31,889 nt of DNA, taken from positions 1 through 31,889 of the forward strand of contig JASAOO010003248.1 of NCBI GenBank assembly GCA_030849075.1, in the 5' to 3' direction. Positions 17,601 through 26,594 of this stretch are shown here, piece by piece. How positions within the stretch are numbered: position 1 is the first letter of the stretch; the number at the start of each line of letters is the position of its first letter. The notes beneath the pieces were generated by a model. The model was given only the letters and a program-made list of their open reading frames with translations, was not told the origin of the DNA and did no database searches. The DNA is from Zelonia costaricensis (Eukaryota; Euglenozoa; Kinetoplastea; Trypanosomatida; Trypanosomatidae). Both the position numbers and the translations under genes were made by a program.

Positions 17601-20600
17601 AGACGTTCAGTCGGCGCAGCGCCCGCACTACCCCCAGTGGGCCAAGGTCGCTGACTGCGCTGCAGTGGCTGACATCGAACTCGCGCAGCGCCCCCTTCTC
17701 CCCGACGGCACGGGCCAGGTTGGACAGTCCGGCGTTGTTGATGCCGCTGTGCGAGAGAGTGATGGAGGTAAGCTGCGCGAAGGCCGCCGCGGCTGGCGAC
17801 GGCGCCGCGAACGCCGCGAGCTCGTGGAGGCAGCGGCAGCCGCTGAGGTTGAGCGTCGTCAGCGTGCGCCACACGGAGGAAAGCGGGTCAGCCGCGGTGA
17901 TGGCGGCCACCACGTCGTCCTCCACGGCGGTGCGCACCAGGCTGAGCTCCTCCAGGCCGCAGAGCGGACGGATGCCAGCGATGTCGCGCACCTTGCTGCA
18001 GCCGTCCAGCACCAGCCGGCGCAGCCCGGTGCACGCAAACGGCTCGCCGAGCCCCTCGCTCAGCAGGCCGGCGCAGTCGGTGAGGTCGATCACCGCCACG
18101 GAGGGCGCAAGCTGCCCAAACGCGCGGGCGTCGCGTAGGTAGGCGCAGCTACGCGCGTACACTTCAGAAAGCACGTCGCACCGCTCAAGCCCCAGCAGCG
18201 CCCCGTCGTCCACGTCGCTGTAGGACACGTTCAGCACGCGTAGCGAGGTCGCTACGGCCGGCCACAACGCGTGCAGCCCACGCATGCCGCGGCAGAAGCT
18301 GAGGTTGAGCTCCCGCAGGCGCGTGCACTGGCGCAGCTGCGCAACCAGCGCCGGATCGACGAAGACCTGCTGAAGCCGCAGCGTGCGCAGGCGCCCCATA
18401 GACAGCACCTCGGCAACGTCTGCCGCCCGCACCCCGCGCTGGTAAAGAATGGAGACGTCCGTCAGCTGCCCAAAGTCCGCCAGTGGGACGCGGCGCAGCG
18501 CGATGCCGAGGCAGTCGGCCAGCACAAGCGAGCGCAAGGGAAAGGCAAGGCTTAGGCTGCGCCGGCGGCGACGCTCCTGCCGCTCCCTGCTGCGTTCCCG
18601 CGCCGCGGCCGACGTGCTCGCGCGTCTCGTGGTGGAGCTGTGGCACGACTTGGTGGGCGTCGATGCGGCGGCGGCCGGCGGCGTCAGCTCCTCGTGCCGC
18701 GGCGAGCAGGACGAAAGCCACTCCGCCGTGGGCAGGTCGTGGTAGAAGAGGTTGGGGCAGCCGACGAGGTGGAGCTCGACGACGTGGTTCGTGTTGAAGA
18801 GGTCAAACACGTTGACGCGCAGCTGCACCTGTAGCAGCATGATGTGGCGCAGCGAGAGGCAGTTCACGACGTGGCTGTACGTCTCTGTGGTGAAGTCGGT
18901 CTGGATGAGCTGCAGGGTCTGCACGCCGCAGGACTCGCTGGCGAGACTTGGCAAGGACGCGATGCAGCTCGTCTGGATCAGCGTGAGGGCCTCCACCGTC
19001 GGCGCGCACGCGAGCATGCGGTTCACCACGGTGGTCGTGGTCGAGGCGCCCTTGAAGCGAAGCGCCGTCAAACCTGTCAGCCGGCGCAGCCACGCGAGGT
19101 CGACGACGCCGAAGACGCAGTCGTCGAAGAGGAGGTCGCGGACACCAAAGCGCGTGTTGTAGGAGAGGAGCGAGGCGACCGTGTTGAGGTCGATGACCAT
19201 GCCGCGCAGACACAGCGCCTGCGGCGGCTCCGCTTGCAGCGCGGCGCCCCGCCCCAGTTCGAGCGCCGTGACAATCACATAGTAGTGCCGCGCCACCTGC
19301 GCCGCCACGGTCGCCACGTAGTCCTGACTGTCACCCTGCATGAAAGCCTCGTGCTGGCCAAACACAGCGGGGGCCGCGGCGGCGGCGCCGTCGCCAACGC
19401 CGACCTGCGAGTCGAGTAAGCCCGAGGTGTGACTGAGGCTGCCGCGGCTCGAGCGGCTGCGCACGAGACCGTCCGCCGCGGTCATGTCCGTCGGCTCGGC
19501 GGCGGCGGTTTCGACCCAGGCGGTTACCGCGTCCGTGCCGGGCACCGCGGTGGAGGGGACAGCGACGACGCCCGGCAGCACGCTGGAGGAGCTCAGCGAG
19601 CCGGTGCGCGAGACCCGCATCGTGTACGGCACGCTGTTCTGGCTCGTGGCGACCGTGAAGCGCGGCGTCGAGGTCGAGAGGCGCGCGGTCGTCGCCGTGC
19701 CGCTCGTCTCGAGCCTGCCACGCAAGGCCCGCATCACGGGCGAGGCACTCTGACTCCGCCGCTCGGCGTGCAAGGCCGACGGCCGCGGCGTCGACGCACC
19801 GCGCTGCTCCCACGGGCGGCTCACGACGCCGCCAACGCCGAAGGGGCGCGCCGCGTCCGCGGAGTTCATTGCACGCACCTCGTTGATGGCAAGCACGTTG
19901 CCCGAAATGAAGTCACTGCGCATCCCAAACGGCACGTCGCCCGCGAGCGACGGAGGTGCCTCCGCGTCCGAGGTGGCAAGCGAGTCAGCGTCGTCCGCGT
20001 CGCTGTCGCTGGCGCGTCCGAGCCGCATCGGATGGCCACGCGCGTGACGCAGCGGGGGTCGGGGACGCTGCGGATACTGCTGCGGCTGTGGCGGGGACTC
20101 GGGCTGCGGTGGCGGTGATGAGGTCTGTCGCGGCCCGCGTGAGAGCTGCCCCGCTGCCCGCTCCTCCCGGTCCCACGCCCCATCGCCGCTGCTGCGGGTG
20201 CCTGAGGGGCGCTCCCGACCTTTCGAGGGGGGCGGGGCGGCACCGGCGCGGCGGTACGCCGGCGGGTGCAGCGCTGCTGGTGCAGTGGCGGCGGTCGCCG
20301 TCTCTCCGCGTCGGCCGGGGGCGGACGGCTTCGTCGGCTCCGGCGAGTCGGCGCTGACGGCGGTGTGCGAGGTCGCCCGCGGTGGCTGAGGAGCCCCGGC
20401 CCCTTCAGGCTCCGCGCTGGACGTCGTGGTGCTGCTCGCGCGCGGCGCGGCCGCCGTGGTGACGGGGGTGTCGTAAAAGAAGGGCGAACGGGGGAGGGCG
20501 GCGTCCACGCCCTGGGTGCTGCTGCGCGGGGTGACAAGCGTGTGGGCGGCGACAGCCGCGAAGGCAGCACCAGCGGCAGGGGCCCTGGGCACGAGCTCGC

Positions 20601-21192
20601 CGGCGGAGTAGCGCGGACGGATCCGTGACACGACGGGGCCCGGCGAGTGGGTGCGCGCGAGATGTGCGGGGTCTGAGCTGCCGCAGCCAGAGTGCGGCTG
20701 GGACGGGCGGCCGCTGTTGACGGCGGCCAGCTGCTGTCTGCGCGACGGCCCGAGCACGAGCGAGGTGTCGCCGCGATGGATCACCCCGCTGGCCGGTGGA
20801 GGGGCAGGGTGAAGGGGGTCTGCAGGGAGCAGGAGCGACGACCGCGTAGACCTGCTTGCGGCCCTGGCGGCGGCGGCCGGAGCGGCGTTGGGGCTGACCT
20901 CCGTCGAGTTCGACTGCCGCGACGCGGATGGCGACGACGCAGTAGCAGTGTGGGCCCGCGCAGAAGAACTCCCGTTGGGGGTGCGGCTGCGGTGCACGGC
21001 GGCGATGATGAGAGACGCCGGTGGCTCGAAGTGTGGGCCACGAGACATGCGTTGCTGTCGCTGCTGGTGTGAGTGCGACTCTGGCACATCGTTCCGCGCG
21101 TCAAAGCCAGCCTTTGTCGTGAGCCCCGCGGTGGTGTCGGAGTCCGCCTTGTGGTGCGACGGAGCACGACGTGAGTGGATAGAGGAGCGCAT
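14689..21192 (-). CDS. Giant leucine-rich-repeat protein with about 24 paired LRR units (gene C, 2167 aa)
   Basis: The open frame reaches 21285 only through a TTG inside a (TG)n leader; the first ATG is at 21192, and no ATG lies between the acceptor near 21336 and that point. Residues 1 to about 640 are Ser/Pro/Arg/Ala-rich and disordered. LRRs run from about 650 to 2140, interrupted by an Arg/Ser-rich insert at about 835-882 (contains RSRERQERRRRRSLSL). From about 890 the repeats alternate between a Cys-type unit (LxLSGCxxLxDxxxL) and a Ser/Thr-type unit (LRxLNLSxTxIxDxxxxxLxxC), giving a period of roughly 47-48 residues. The Cys position recalls LRR_CC repeats of Grr1/Skp2-like proteins, but I see no F-box. 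There is no signal peptide, membrane helix or GPI signal, unlike Leishmania PSA-type surface LRR proteins, so an intracellular binding scaffold is the best inference. Confidence 0.95.
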   Translation of the reverse strand: MRSSIHSRRAPSHHKADSDTTAGLTTKAGFDARNDVPESHSHQQRQQRMSRGPHFEPPASLIIAAVHRSRTPNGSSSARAHTATASSPSASRQSNSTEVSPNAAPAAAARAASRSTRSSLLLPADPLHPAPPPASGVIHRGDTSLVLGPSRRQQLAAVNSGRPSQPHSGCGSSDPAHLARTHSPGPVVSRIRPRYSAGELVPRAPAAGAAFAAVAAHTLVTPRSSTQGVDAALPRSPFFYDTPVTTAAAPRASSTTTSSAEPEGAGAPQPPRATSHTAVSADSPEPTKPSAPGRRGETATAATAPAALHPPAYRRAGAAPPPSKGRERPSGTRSSGDGAWDREERAAGQLSRGPRQTSSPPPQPESPPQPQQYPQRPRPPLRHARGHPMRLGRASDSDADDADSLATSDAEAPPSLAGDVPFGMRSDFISGNVLAINEVRAMNSADAARPFGVGGVVSRPWEQRGASTPRPSALHAERRSQSASPVMRALRGRLETSGTATTARLSTSTPRFTVATSQNSVPYTMRVSRTGSLSSSSVLPGVVAVPSTAVPGTDAVTAWVETAAAEPTDMTAADGLVRSRSSRGSLSHTSGLLDSQVGVGDGAAAAAPAVFGQHEAFMQGDSQDYVATVAAQVARHYYVIVTALELGRGAALQAEPPQALCLRGMVIDLNTVASLLSYNTRFGVRDLLFDDCVFGVVDLAWLRRLTGLTALRFKGASTTTTVVNRMLACAPTVEALTLIQTSCIASLPSLASESCGVQTLQLIQTDFTTETYSHVVNCLSLRHIMLLQVQLRVNVFDLFNTNHVVELHLVGCPNLFYHDLPTAEWLSSCSPRHEELTPPAAAASTPTKSCHSSTTRRASTSAAARERSRERQERRRRRSLSLAFPLRSLVLADCLGIALRRVPLADFGQLTDVSILYQRGVRAADVAEVLSMGRLRTLRLQQVFVDPALVAQLRQCTRLRELNLSFCRGMRGLHALWPAVATSLRVLNVSYSDVDDGALLGLERCDVLSEVYARSCAYLRDARAFGQLAPSVAVIDLTDCAGLLSEGLGEPFACTGLRRLVLDGCSKVRDIAGIRPLCGLEELSLVRTAVEDDVVAAITAADPLSSVWRTLTTLNLSGCRCLHELAAFAAPSPAAAAFAQLTSITLSHSGINNAGLSNLARAVGEKGALREFDVSHCSAVSDLGPLGVVRALRRLNVSFSGIVDDGLAAFVATSLAAVSRALRVLEMEGCTGLCCVGCLGRLPRLAVLRLSGSSLDGPLSFSELAACPSLEELDLSECMQIDSIVTLAPGLVKVRVLNLSLTNIGDDSVAALCGAPRTELEELQLSGCARVTSVAALGTLALLQRLNLSATGVADVAPLAACPLLWDLSLSSCTALTSLQPLASARALQRLDASNTAITSDSFGVAWTCPSLEEVDLHGCGGVHGICLGALRQLTALRRVNLSNTNADDAAVAALAECASLRELRLQGSAVTNLGPLGALRSLQVLSACDTAVTDAGLDGLEAAAALAVLDISGCAALSDISTLRTMRGLSSLVLRDSGVTDASFTAAWQRSGVRLLDLTGCAAIQAPASLGTLRELECVAAAGSGLTNAGLQVLARCLTLRRLDVSCCNAITDLSPLTMLDGLTHLDASGSAVQVLAAAGDDALLGWTAASHLRHVKLRACAALVDVSALRHLKSLTHVDLSGSAVGGASFADSWAGCESLEEVVLADCRALTHVRGLWAAPHLLRLNLSGTAIADVAGAEAADAALEVLDLSGCATLADASPLRHLARLQQLKAHGSGIADASFAEPWTAPSVLEIDFSSSKMLRDVTALGSLPSLRHADLSDTYVIDEGVRGLIEAPMLEELDLRDCTRLAHLVSLARMPHIRALYLSRTCVGNFTFSSVSRCKRLEVLEMEGCPYVSNVFVMFELGQLRSLKFPPLSRMVGSVLQTCLNLEVLSLHGCRESFEVKSFAMLPRLRVLDMRESAIQAHVLAALGGCAALEEVNISYCGQLTSLQEMGALPRLRCLLAAGLPITDASCEALGEYPLLEKLVLAECMELRDVSALRRLPQLHHLDVSETGITEASFIGIREIRSLEELSVRGCAGLGSCHLLVESAPEAGAPRVRLPRLRLVDFSGTGIASSADMGALRRRCPLLTKVYVDDLGTADAAAPVSATDNVWRRLLRRVW

Positions 21193-21267
21193 CCTTCCCC
21201 TCGTCGGCTCGACCGAAGCTGCCGCGGGCGGCAATGACGGTGACAGACACGGCGAGCCCAGGAAGAT

Positions 21268-21284
21268 ACACACACACACACACA
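21268..21284. repeat. (AC)n dinucleotide run
   Basis: AC on plus, TG in the transcript, in the 5'UTR of gene C. It has the opposite orientation to most dinucleotide runs here. Confidence 0.85.
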
Positions 21285-21335
21285 ATCACACACAAGCTGT
21301 TGCGGTGATGCGTTGGAGACCCTCGACGAGGGACT

Positions 21336-21473
21336 CTGAGCAGGAGCGACAGTAAAGCGCACCGCACGCAAAGGTAACGATGTCGTGGATCAGAACGCAC
21401 AGTGGAAAGGAAAGAAGGAAACAAAAAAAACAGAGGAGACAACGAAGAGAACAAAAAGCGAAGGCGGAGAAGC
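21336..21473 (-). promoter_or_regulatory. SL trans-splice acceptor and polypyrimidine tract for gene C
   Basis: The minus strand carries a strong pyrimidine tract (plus 21402-21473) containing a T8 run. The first AG downstream of it is in GCTCAGAG, at 21337-21336. This gives a 5'UTR of about 143 nt with no ATG before 21192, which supports the chosen start of gene C. Confidence 0.6.
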
Positions 21474-23076
21474 CGGTAGGCAGGCAGCTGCGCGCTGCCC
21501 ACACAGAAGCGACAGAATTGCGCTGCAGAAGAGAAGCCGGGGAGGAAGGGGAGGGGAGGGGGGGCAGCTACACGAATTGCGAAAGGCGCGACGGCAACAC
21601 CCGCGTGGGCTTCAGACGGTTCGATACTCAGCGCACGAGAGGTGCACCACGTGGGGGACGGACCCCGAGGCGCCCGCTGACAGGTACACGCGCGAGGACG
21701 AAGTTCAGAAGGGGGAGGGGCAGGAGAATGGGCAGCGACGGCAAAAGCTGTCTTTTCGAGTCACGCGCGAAGTGCAACGAGGGCAGCACGAAAAGAAGTA
21801 ACAAAAAAAAAATGAAGGCAACAGAATGGGTGACAACGCAGGGGAACAGTGCTCAAACGTGAACACGATATGTGCTGGTCAGGGTCGTGGAGTCGAGCGA
21901 ATGCACGAGCAGGAATGGAGAGAGTGTCGCCAATGACGAGCAGCTCGCAACGAGGCGGGTGCGACCAGCACAAGGTGACCGCAAAAAGAAGATGTGGCGT
22001 TCCTAACAAAAGAAAAGCCCTTGATGGAGAAGGAAGAAGCGAAGAGGCAGCCAACGGAATAAACCAAGGGAAGGCCCGTAAGGTTGTGGAGGGACACGGC
22101 ACGCGAAGCGCACGCGCGAGCTCGAAACGGCGCGGTGCTTCTCCCTCTTTTTTTTCCTCCTACGCTGGTCGCGTGGCTGGCCACCGCCGTTGATCGCTTG
22201 CGGCGCTTCTGACTCCACCACAGAAGAGAAAATGTAGCCGGGCTACCCCCCGACGTTTCGAGGGGAAGGTTGGGAGAAGAAAGGGGACAAGCAACCCCCA
22301 GAAGACAGCACGACCCACGCGCCACGCAGCGAAGAGGCCGAGAAGAAGACAGAGAACAGGGAAAGAGGAGGATGGAGGAGTGACGATGAGAACACGCAAA
22401 AACAAACAGGGCAAGAGGAGAAAGGTGCTGGGCCGACGTACACACGCAGTCAACGGGATGCACGGCCGCAACACGAGGGCAGGGACGGGAAAGAGGATGG
22501 GAAGGCTTGGCGGCAGGGGTGGCCAGCAAAGAGAGGATGAGGGGGGAGAGCAAGCAAGACAGAAAGATGACGCAGGCGACGAGGCAGCGACACCTGGTGA
22601 GGGTAGGCGGATGTCTGTGTACCTGCGCGTACACGGTCAGATAGCAAGAAGCCGAGTCAGCGCAGGGGGGGAGAAGGAAGGGCGGGAGATGAAAGAGGGG
22701 GTGGGGGTGGGGGGGTAACAATGCTGCTGGCGAAGCGGGGACTCGCACGGGGTTGAGGAGCAGAGGAGTGAAGCAAAAGAAGCGAAGACGACAATAACAA
22801 AAACAAAACGGCCAGCAAGAGACACACCTATGCGCGTTCAGTGGAGAAGACGACAATAAAAGCAGAAACGAAGAGGGCCAAGCGCGGACAGGAGCACGAG
22901 AAAACGTGAAATGGTGCTCGTGGTCGTGGCGTCGGACGCCTTCACGCGGGTGGGTAAACGCCCGCAAAGAGAACGGGGAACTTGCGCGACGCAAGACGAG
23001 AAGGGCGAGAGGTGTGTGTGCCACACGGTGACGCTTGCAGAGGTGCTGAAAAACGGGGGCTGGGATGTTGCAATGC

Positions 23077-23089
23077 GGGGGGGGGGGGG
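23077..23089. repeat. G13 homopolymer
   Basis: Thirteen G on plus in the spacer between genes B and C. Confidence 0.9.
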
Positions 23090-23559
23090 CCGCGAGGTGA
23101 TCGGGTGTGGCAGCCTCGAAGAGCTCGTCAGGTGTGCTTGCACGTGCAAATACACACACAGACGCACACGTATGCAAGCGGTGGAAGCGGGGGAGTGGGG
23201 AAACGAGAAAATGGGGAAAGTGATGCAAGAAAGACAGAGAGGGGCAGAGTCTTCAGTCGAGGAAGTGAAGGGGGATCAGACGCGGCCGCTTGCCTTCTTT
23301 TTTGACTCTTTTCTTTTTTGTGTGTGCCGGTGAAGTTGGGTTCAGGAGGAGTCCGTCACGGCGAAGTGCGCGCTCGAAAACCGCGCAACTCGGCGCTGCA
23401 CTTGGAAGCGAAGAAGTACTGTATGAAGGTTCGTAGAGTAGAGTGTGATGTTGAGAGCAAGGCTGCCTTGTGGTGCTTGTCGTCGGCGGCAAGGGTGGCA
23501 CGGCTTGCAGAGAAATCGATCGCGTTAGGAGATGAAGCAGCGTCGAGCAGTTGGGCTTC

Positions 23560-23572
23560 TTTTTTTTTTTTT
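23560..23572. repeat. T13 homopolymer
   Basis: Thirteen T on plus, an A13 tract on the transcribed sense, in the spacer between genes B and C. Confidence 0.9.
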
Positions 23573-23714
23573 GGCGACGTCTGCGGAGTGCTGTGCGGGA
23601 GCGCGGTAGCGGCGGAGAGAGGCAACCAAAACACTAAAATCGTGCCGGCGATACGCGAGAAGAAGGAAGTGGATGTGGGGGGTGAGAGGAGCAGGAGTCG
23701 TCGCGCGCAGAGGA

Positions 23715-23740
23715 TGTGTATGTGTGTGTGTGTGTGTGTG
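23715..23740. repeat. (TG)n dinucleotide run
   Basis: TG run in the gene B 3'UTR. Confidence 0.85.
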
Positions 23741-24353
23741 CATATGCAGGCTTCACCGCACAGTAGACCGCACAGCACGCGCGAGGAGGACACAAGGAGG
23801 CAGGCATGTACGCCTTTGCACGCTTTTGTTTTCCTTTCCTTTCCTCACGAACGCCGCCGCAGTGCCAGCAGTGTCGTGGTTGTTGTTGTTCTTGTTTTCG
23901 CAAGGGTGGCTTCACGTGAGCCGCGGACGCCGGTGCGGAACTCACAAGTCTCACACGTCACCTCACCCCACCCGCTTTCTCCTGACTCCGCAGGCCGAGC
24001 TGTAGTTTTCTTTTGTACGCGTTTCCTGTGTTCTGGCGCGACTCATGATGTGATGCGGCAAAACAGCAGATGGCTGGACGAGGTATGCAATAGATAAGGG
24101 AAGGGGAACAGAAGAAGCGGCATCTGAGCACCGCGGCAGACGTGCGGGTGCAGGCGACGGCGTGACGCCGGTGTACACACGCTGCAGAGAGAGAGAAACA
24201 GAGCGAAGCTCATGGAAGATCACCTCCGCACACAAACACATGCACACGCCTCTGCACGATCCACGCCCGCCCGCCAAGAAGCGGCGAGCAAGAGGAAACC
24301 CGCAGCCGCATCACAGACCTGCCCAACAAAAAAAAGGCACCTCCGAGGCACGT

Positions 24354-26462
24354 CTACAGGCTGGCCACGTGGATGCGGCCGCCGCTCGCCTGCACGAACG
24401 GGTGCTCCCGCGCGGCCCGGACCACAGCACTCGGGACCGCCACGTGACGCAGTGCAAGGCCACGCCTGCTGCTACCCGTCTCCCCGTAGGACGACTGCTG
24501 CTCCTCGATGTAGTCTAGCAGCTCCGACACACACTCCGGCGTCAGTGCGCCGCTGAGTTGCAGTTCCTCCAGCGCCGCAAACGCGCGGTGATGGCGGGTC
24601 GTCGCGTTGGCAGCGGGGCGCGTCTCGGCAAGCCGTGACGAGGCCAGTGCGTCCTGCTGGCGTGCCACGGCGAGAAGAGCGTCGACGTGGGCTGGGGTGA
24701 GGGCGCAGTGCTCGAAGCGCAGCCTCCGCACCGCCGCCAGCGGCAGCGGAAGGGCGCGGCCCATGTCGTGCGGGACGACGTAGCATCGCGTGAAGTGCAG
24801 CGTCGTCAGCTGCGCCGTGTGTGCCGCGACAAGGTGCTTCACAAACGCGAGCGTCTGCGCGACCGCCGCGACGGCGCACTTCTCCCCGTCGGCCGCTACC
24901 GCACCGCCGCTGCCGCCACCCGCTGTGGTGGTGGTGGTTGCGTGTGGGTCCGCCGTGGGCGACACAAGCAGGTCGAGGAACGCGTTGCTCTGCGCCTTGT
25001 GCACCGCAGCTGCTGTCAAGGATGTCGCCGCTCCCATCGCCGCTGCCGCCGCGCTTGTCGCCCCGTCCGCGCCGCCTTCGCCGGCCCGCCGCAGATCGAG
25101 GTCGGCGCAGTGCAGCGCGTTGACACACAGCCGCCGACCGTCACAGTCCTCGAGCAGCATGTCCTCCAGCGTACGCAGGGCAGGGTAGGTTGGGCACGCC
25201 TGCACCGGCCCCAAGACGTGCACGCAGAGCGGCAGTGCGGGCGGGTCAGCGGACGCTGCCGCCTCCGCTGCGGCTGGTGCTGCGCCTGCCGTTGACGTCG
25301 CGCCCGCAGCGGACAGTGCGGCAGCGATGGCCGTGTTCGAGCTATTCAGGTCCGCCTCCACCTCCACGCGAATCGGCAGGTACGGGGCACAGCGTGCGAG
25401 CGCGGCGGAGAGCTGGTCGAGCGTGTGCAGAGGCTGCCGACTCCCTTCCAGCCCACTCAGCGCCAAGGCCACCGCGTACGGGCTGTTGCCGTCCCCACCT
25501 GTGCCAGCTGCCGCGTGGGTCGGGCTGTTGCTGGCGGGCCCGTGCCCACCTCCAAGGGCTTCGGCCGCGGGGTCGAGCTGCAGGGCACGACCGTCGCCCA
25601 ACCTGGCGGGTGTGGGCCGTCCCAGCCCGCTGTACATCTGTGCCTCCGGCACGCGAGCGTAGGTGCCGTCCGCGGCCATGCGCACGAGCACGCCGCGGTG
25701 CATAACGAGGTGGCCGCCCTCATTCTCCGCGTGGCCACCCGGCTGCCGGCTGAGCGACACCGACGAGGGCGGGGTGCTGCCCGAGTCTGCGAACGAGCTG
25801 TCGTCTGGCGAGTCGCCTGCGCGTGGGCTGGCGGCTGGCTGCGACGGGTCGAGCGGCGACTGCGGGGCGACACTCGAGGTGCGGCCGCTCATGTCGTTTG
25901 ATCGGGACCGCGGCGGCGCGTACTGGCGATGCGGGTGACCGCGGCCGCTGTCGAGGCTGCCGGCCTGCGGGCCGGGCGCTGCGGCACCGGGCGTCGTGTC
26001 CTCGCCATGGCGCGGCCCGCGTGCACTCGCAGACGGCGTCACGGGCACAACAGCGCCGCCGTCGTCGTCGCCGTCGTCGTCGGCGCCCAGCATCCACGCC
26101 GAGCGGGACCCGCAGCAGAAGCAGAGGCGACGGCACGACGCCCCACGGCCCCACATCCGCAGCCGCTGGAAAGGGCGCAGCAGCGTCGCGGCAACGGCGG
26201 ATCGGTTAGCCGTGCCGCGTGACGCCGCCCCGCCCTCGCTCCACGCAGAGAAGGAGAGGGTGCTGAGAAAGGAGCAGCGCCGGTCGCCCGCGGTGCCGGC
26301 TGCGGGGGTCCCGCGCGCCCCGCTCGAGCCGCCGTCCTCGACGAGGATCATAGCAGCGGCGTCGGTGCGCCGTGATGGCGGGGGCAGCAGCGGCGACGAG
26401 CTCCGTGGCGACACCGCCGCTGATGCCTCGCGGCGACTAGCCAGGAGCGGCTGTTGGTCCAT
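24354..26462 (-). CDS. Hypothetical protein with degenerate C-terminal leucine-rich repeats (gene B, 702 aa)
   Basis: Not recognised. The ATG at 26462 follows a TTGCCAG acceptor by about 40 nt with no intervening ATG. The N-terminal part is disordered: it begins MDQQPLLASRRE, has a Cys cluster (CRRLCFCCGSR) at about 109-120 that could be lipidated or bind metal, and an Asp tract (DDDGDDDGG) just after it. A short, more hydrophobic segment (MHRGVLVRMAADGTYARVPE) lies at about 252-273. The C-terminal half holds irregular LRR-like strands (LRTLEDMLLEDCDGRRLCV, LTTLHFTRC, VRRLRFEHCALTPAHVDAL, LEELQLSGALTPECVSELL) separated by Ala/Gly-rich inserts, to the end at TAG. The LRR signature is weak but repeated. 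No signal peptide or convincing membrane helix is seen. It is immediately upstream, in the transcript sense, of the giant LRR gene C. Confidence 0.92.
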   Translation of the reverse strand: MDQQPLLASRREASAAVSPRSSSPLLPPPSRRTDAAAMILVEDGGSSGARGTPAAGTAGDRRCSFLSTLSFSAWSEGGAASRGTANRSAVAATLLRPFQRLRMWGRGASCRRLCFCCGSRSAWMLGADDDGDDDGGAVVPVTPSASARGPRHGEDTTPGAAAPGPQAGSLDSGRGHPHRQYAPPRSRSNDMSGRTSSVAPQSPLDPSQPAASPRAGDSPDDSSFADSGSTPPSSVSLSRQPGGHAENEGGHLVMHRGVLVRMAADGTYARVPEAQMYSGLGRPTPARLGDGRALQLDPAAEALGGGHGPASNSPTHAAAGTGGDGNSPYAVALALSGLEGSRQPLHTLDQLSAALARCAPYLPIRVEVEADLNSSNTAIAAALSAAGATSTAGAAPAAAEAAASADPPALPLCVHVLGPVQACPTYPALRTLEDMLLEDCDGRRLCVNALHCADLDLRRAGEGGADGATSAAAAAMGAATSLTAAAVHKAQSNAFLDLLVSPTADPHATTTTTAGGGSGGAVAADGEKCAVAAVAQTLAFVKHLVAAHTAQLTTLHFTRCYVVPHDMGRALPLPLAAVRRLRFEHCALTPAHVDALLAVARQQDALASSRLAETRPAANATTRHHRAFAALEELQLSGALTPECVSELLDYIEEQQSSYGETGSSRRGLALRHVAVPSAVVRAAREHPFVQASGGRIHVASL

Positions 26463-26501
26463 GCTTGGAGTTAGTCACTTTGTGTTCGCTGAATAGAGGG
26501 G

Positions 26502-26594
26502 CTGGCAACACGACGTGCCCGGCCCACCATCACACCGGCACGGAGACACACGCAAGCAGGGATGCAACGCCAGGACGAAGAAAAAAGGAAAGCC
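26502..26594 (-). promoter_or_regulatory. SL trans-splice acceptor and polypyrimidine tract for gene B
   Basis: The minus strand reads GGGCTTTCCTTTTTTCTTCGTCC (plus about 26573-26594). It is followed about 70 nt later by TTGCCAG, with AG at 26503-26502 as the first AG after the tract. The 5'UTR would be about 39 nt, with no ATG before the start at 26462. Confidence 0.65.

Larger units (their letters stand above)
21193..24353. other. Longest spacer, between genes B and C (3.16 kb)
   Basis: This contains the 3'UTR of gene B and the leader of gene C. Much of it (about 21400-23330) is purine-rich on plus. A long minus-strand open frame (21879-23228) exists but translates to Leu/Pro/Ser/Phe/Cys-rich sequence, as pyrimidine-rich DNA does in any frame. 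Simple repeats lie at 23077-23089, 23560-23572 and 23713-23740. No gene is supported, though a short one cannot be excluded. Confidence 0.6.

Noticed and set aside
15989..18142. 717-codon plus-strand open frame antisense to the LRR gene
   Set aside because: It lies wholly inside gene C, starts within its repeats, has Ser/Arg/Ala-biased translation without domains, and is explained by GC-rich periodic codons reducing antisense stops.
14689..21192. LRR protein as a PSA/gp46-type surface antigen
   Set aside because: No signal peptide, no membrane or GPI signal, and the repeat chemistry (Cys/Ser-Thr paired LRRs) is different.
21193..21285. N-terminal extension of gene C to 21285
   Set aside because: It begins with TTG inside a (TG)n run; the first ATG is 21192.
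21615..21640. GGTTCGATAC resembling a tRNA B box
   Set aside because: No A box at proper spacing and no acceptor-stem pairing around it.
21879..23228. 449-codon minus-strand frame in the B-C spacer
   Set aside because: Composition (Leu, Pro, Ser, Cys, Phe) is what pyrimidine-rich DNA gives in any frame, since stop codons need purines. It overlaps several equally open frames and homopolymers.
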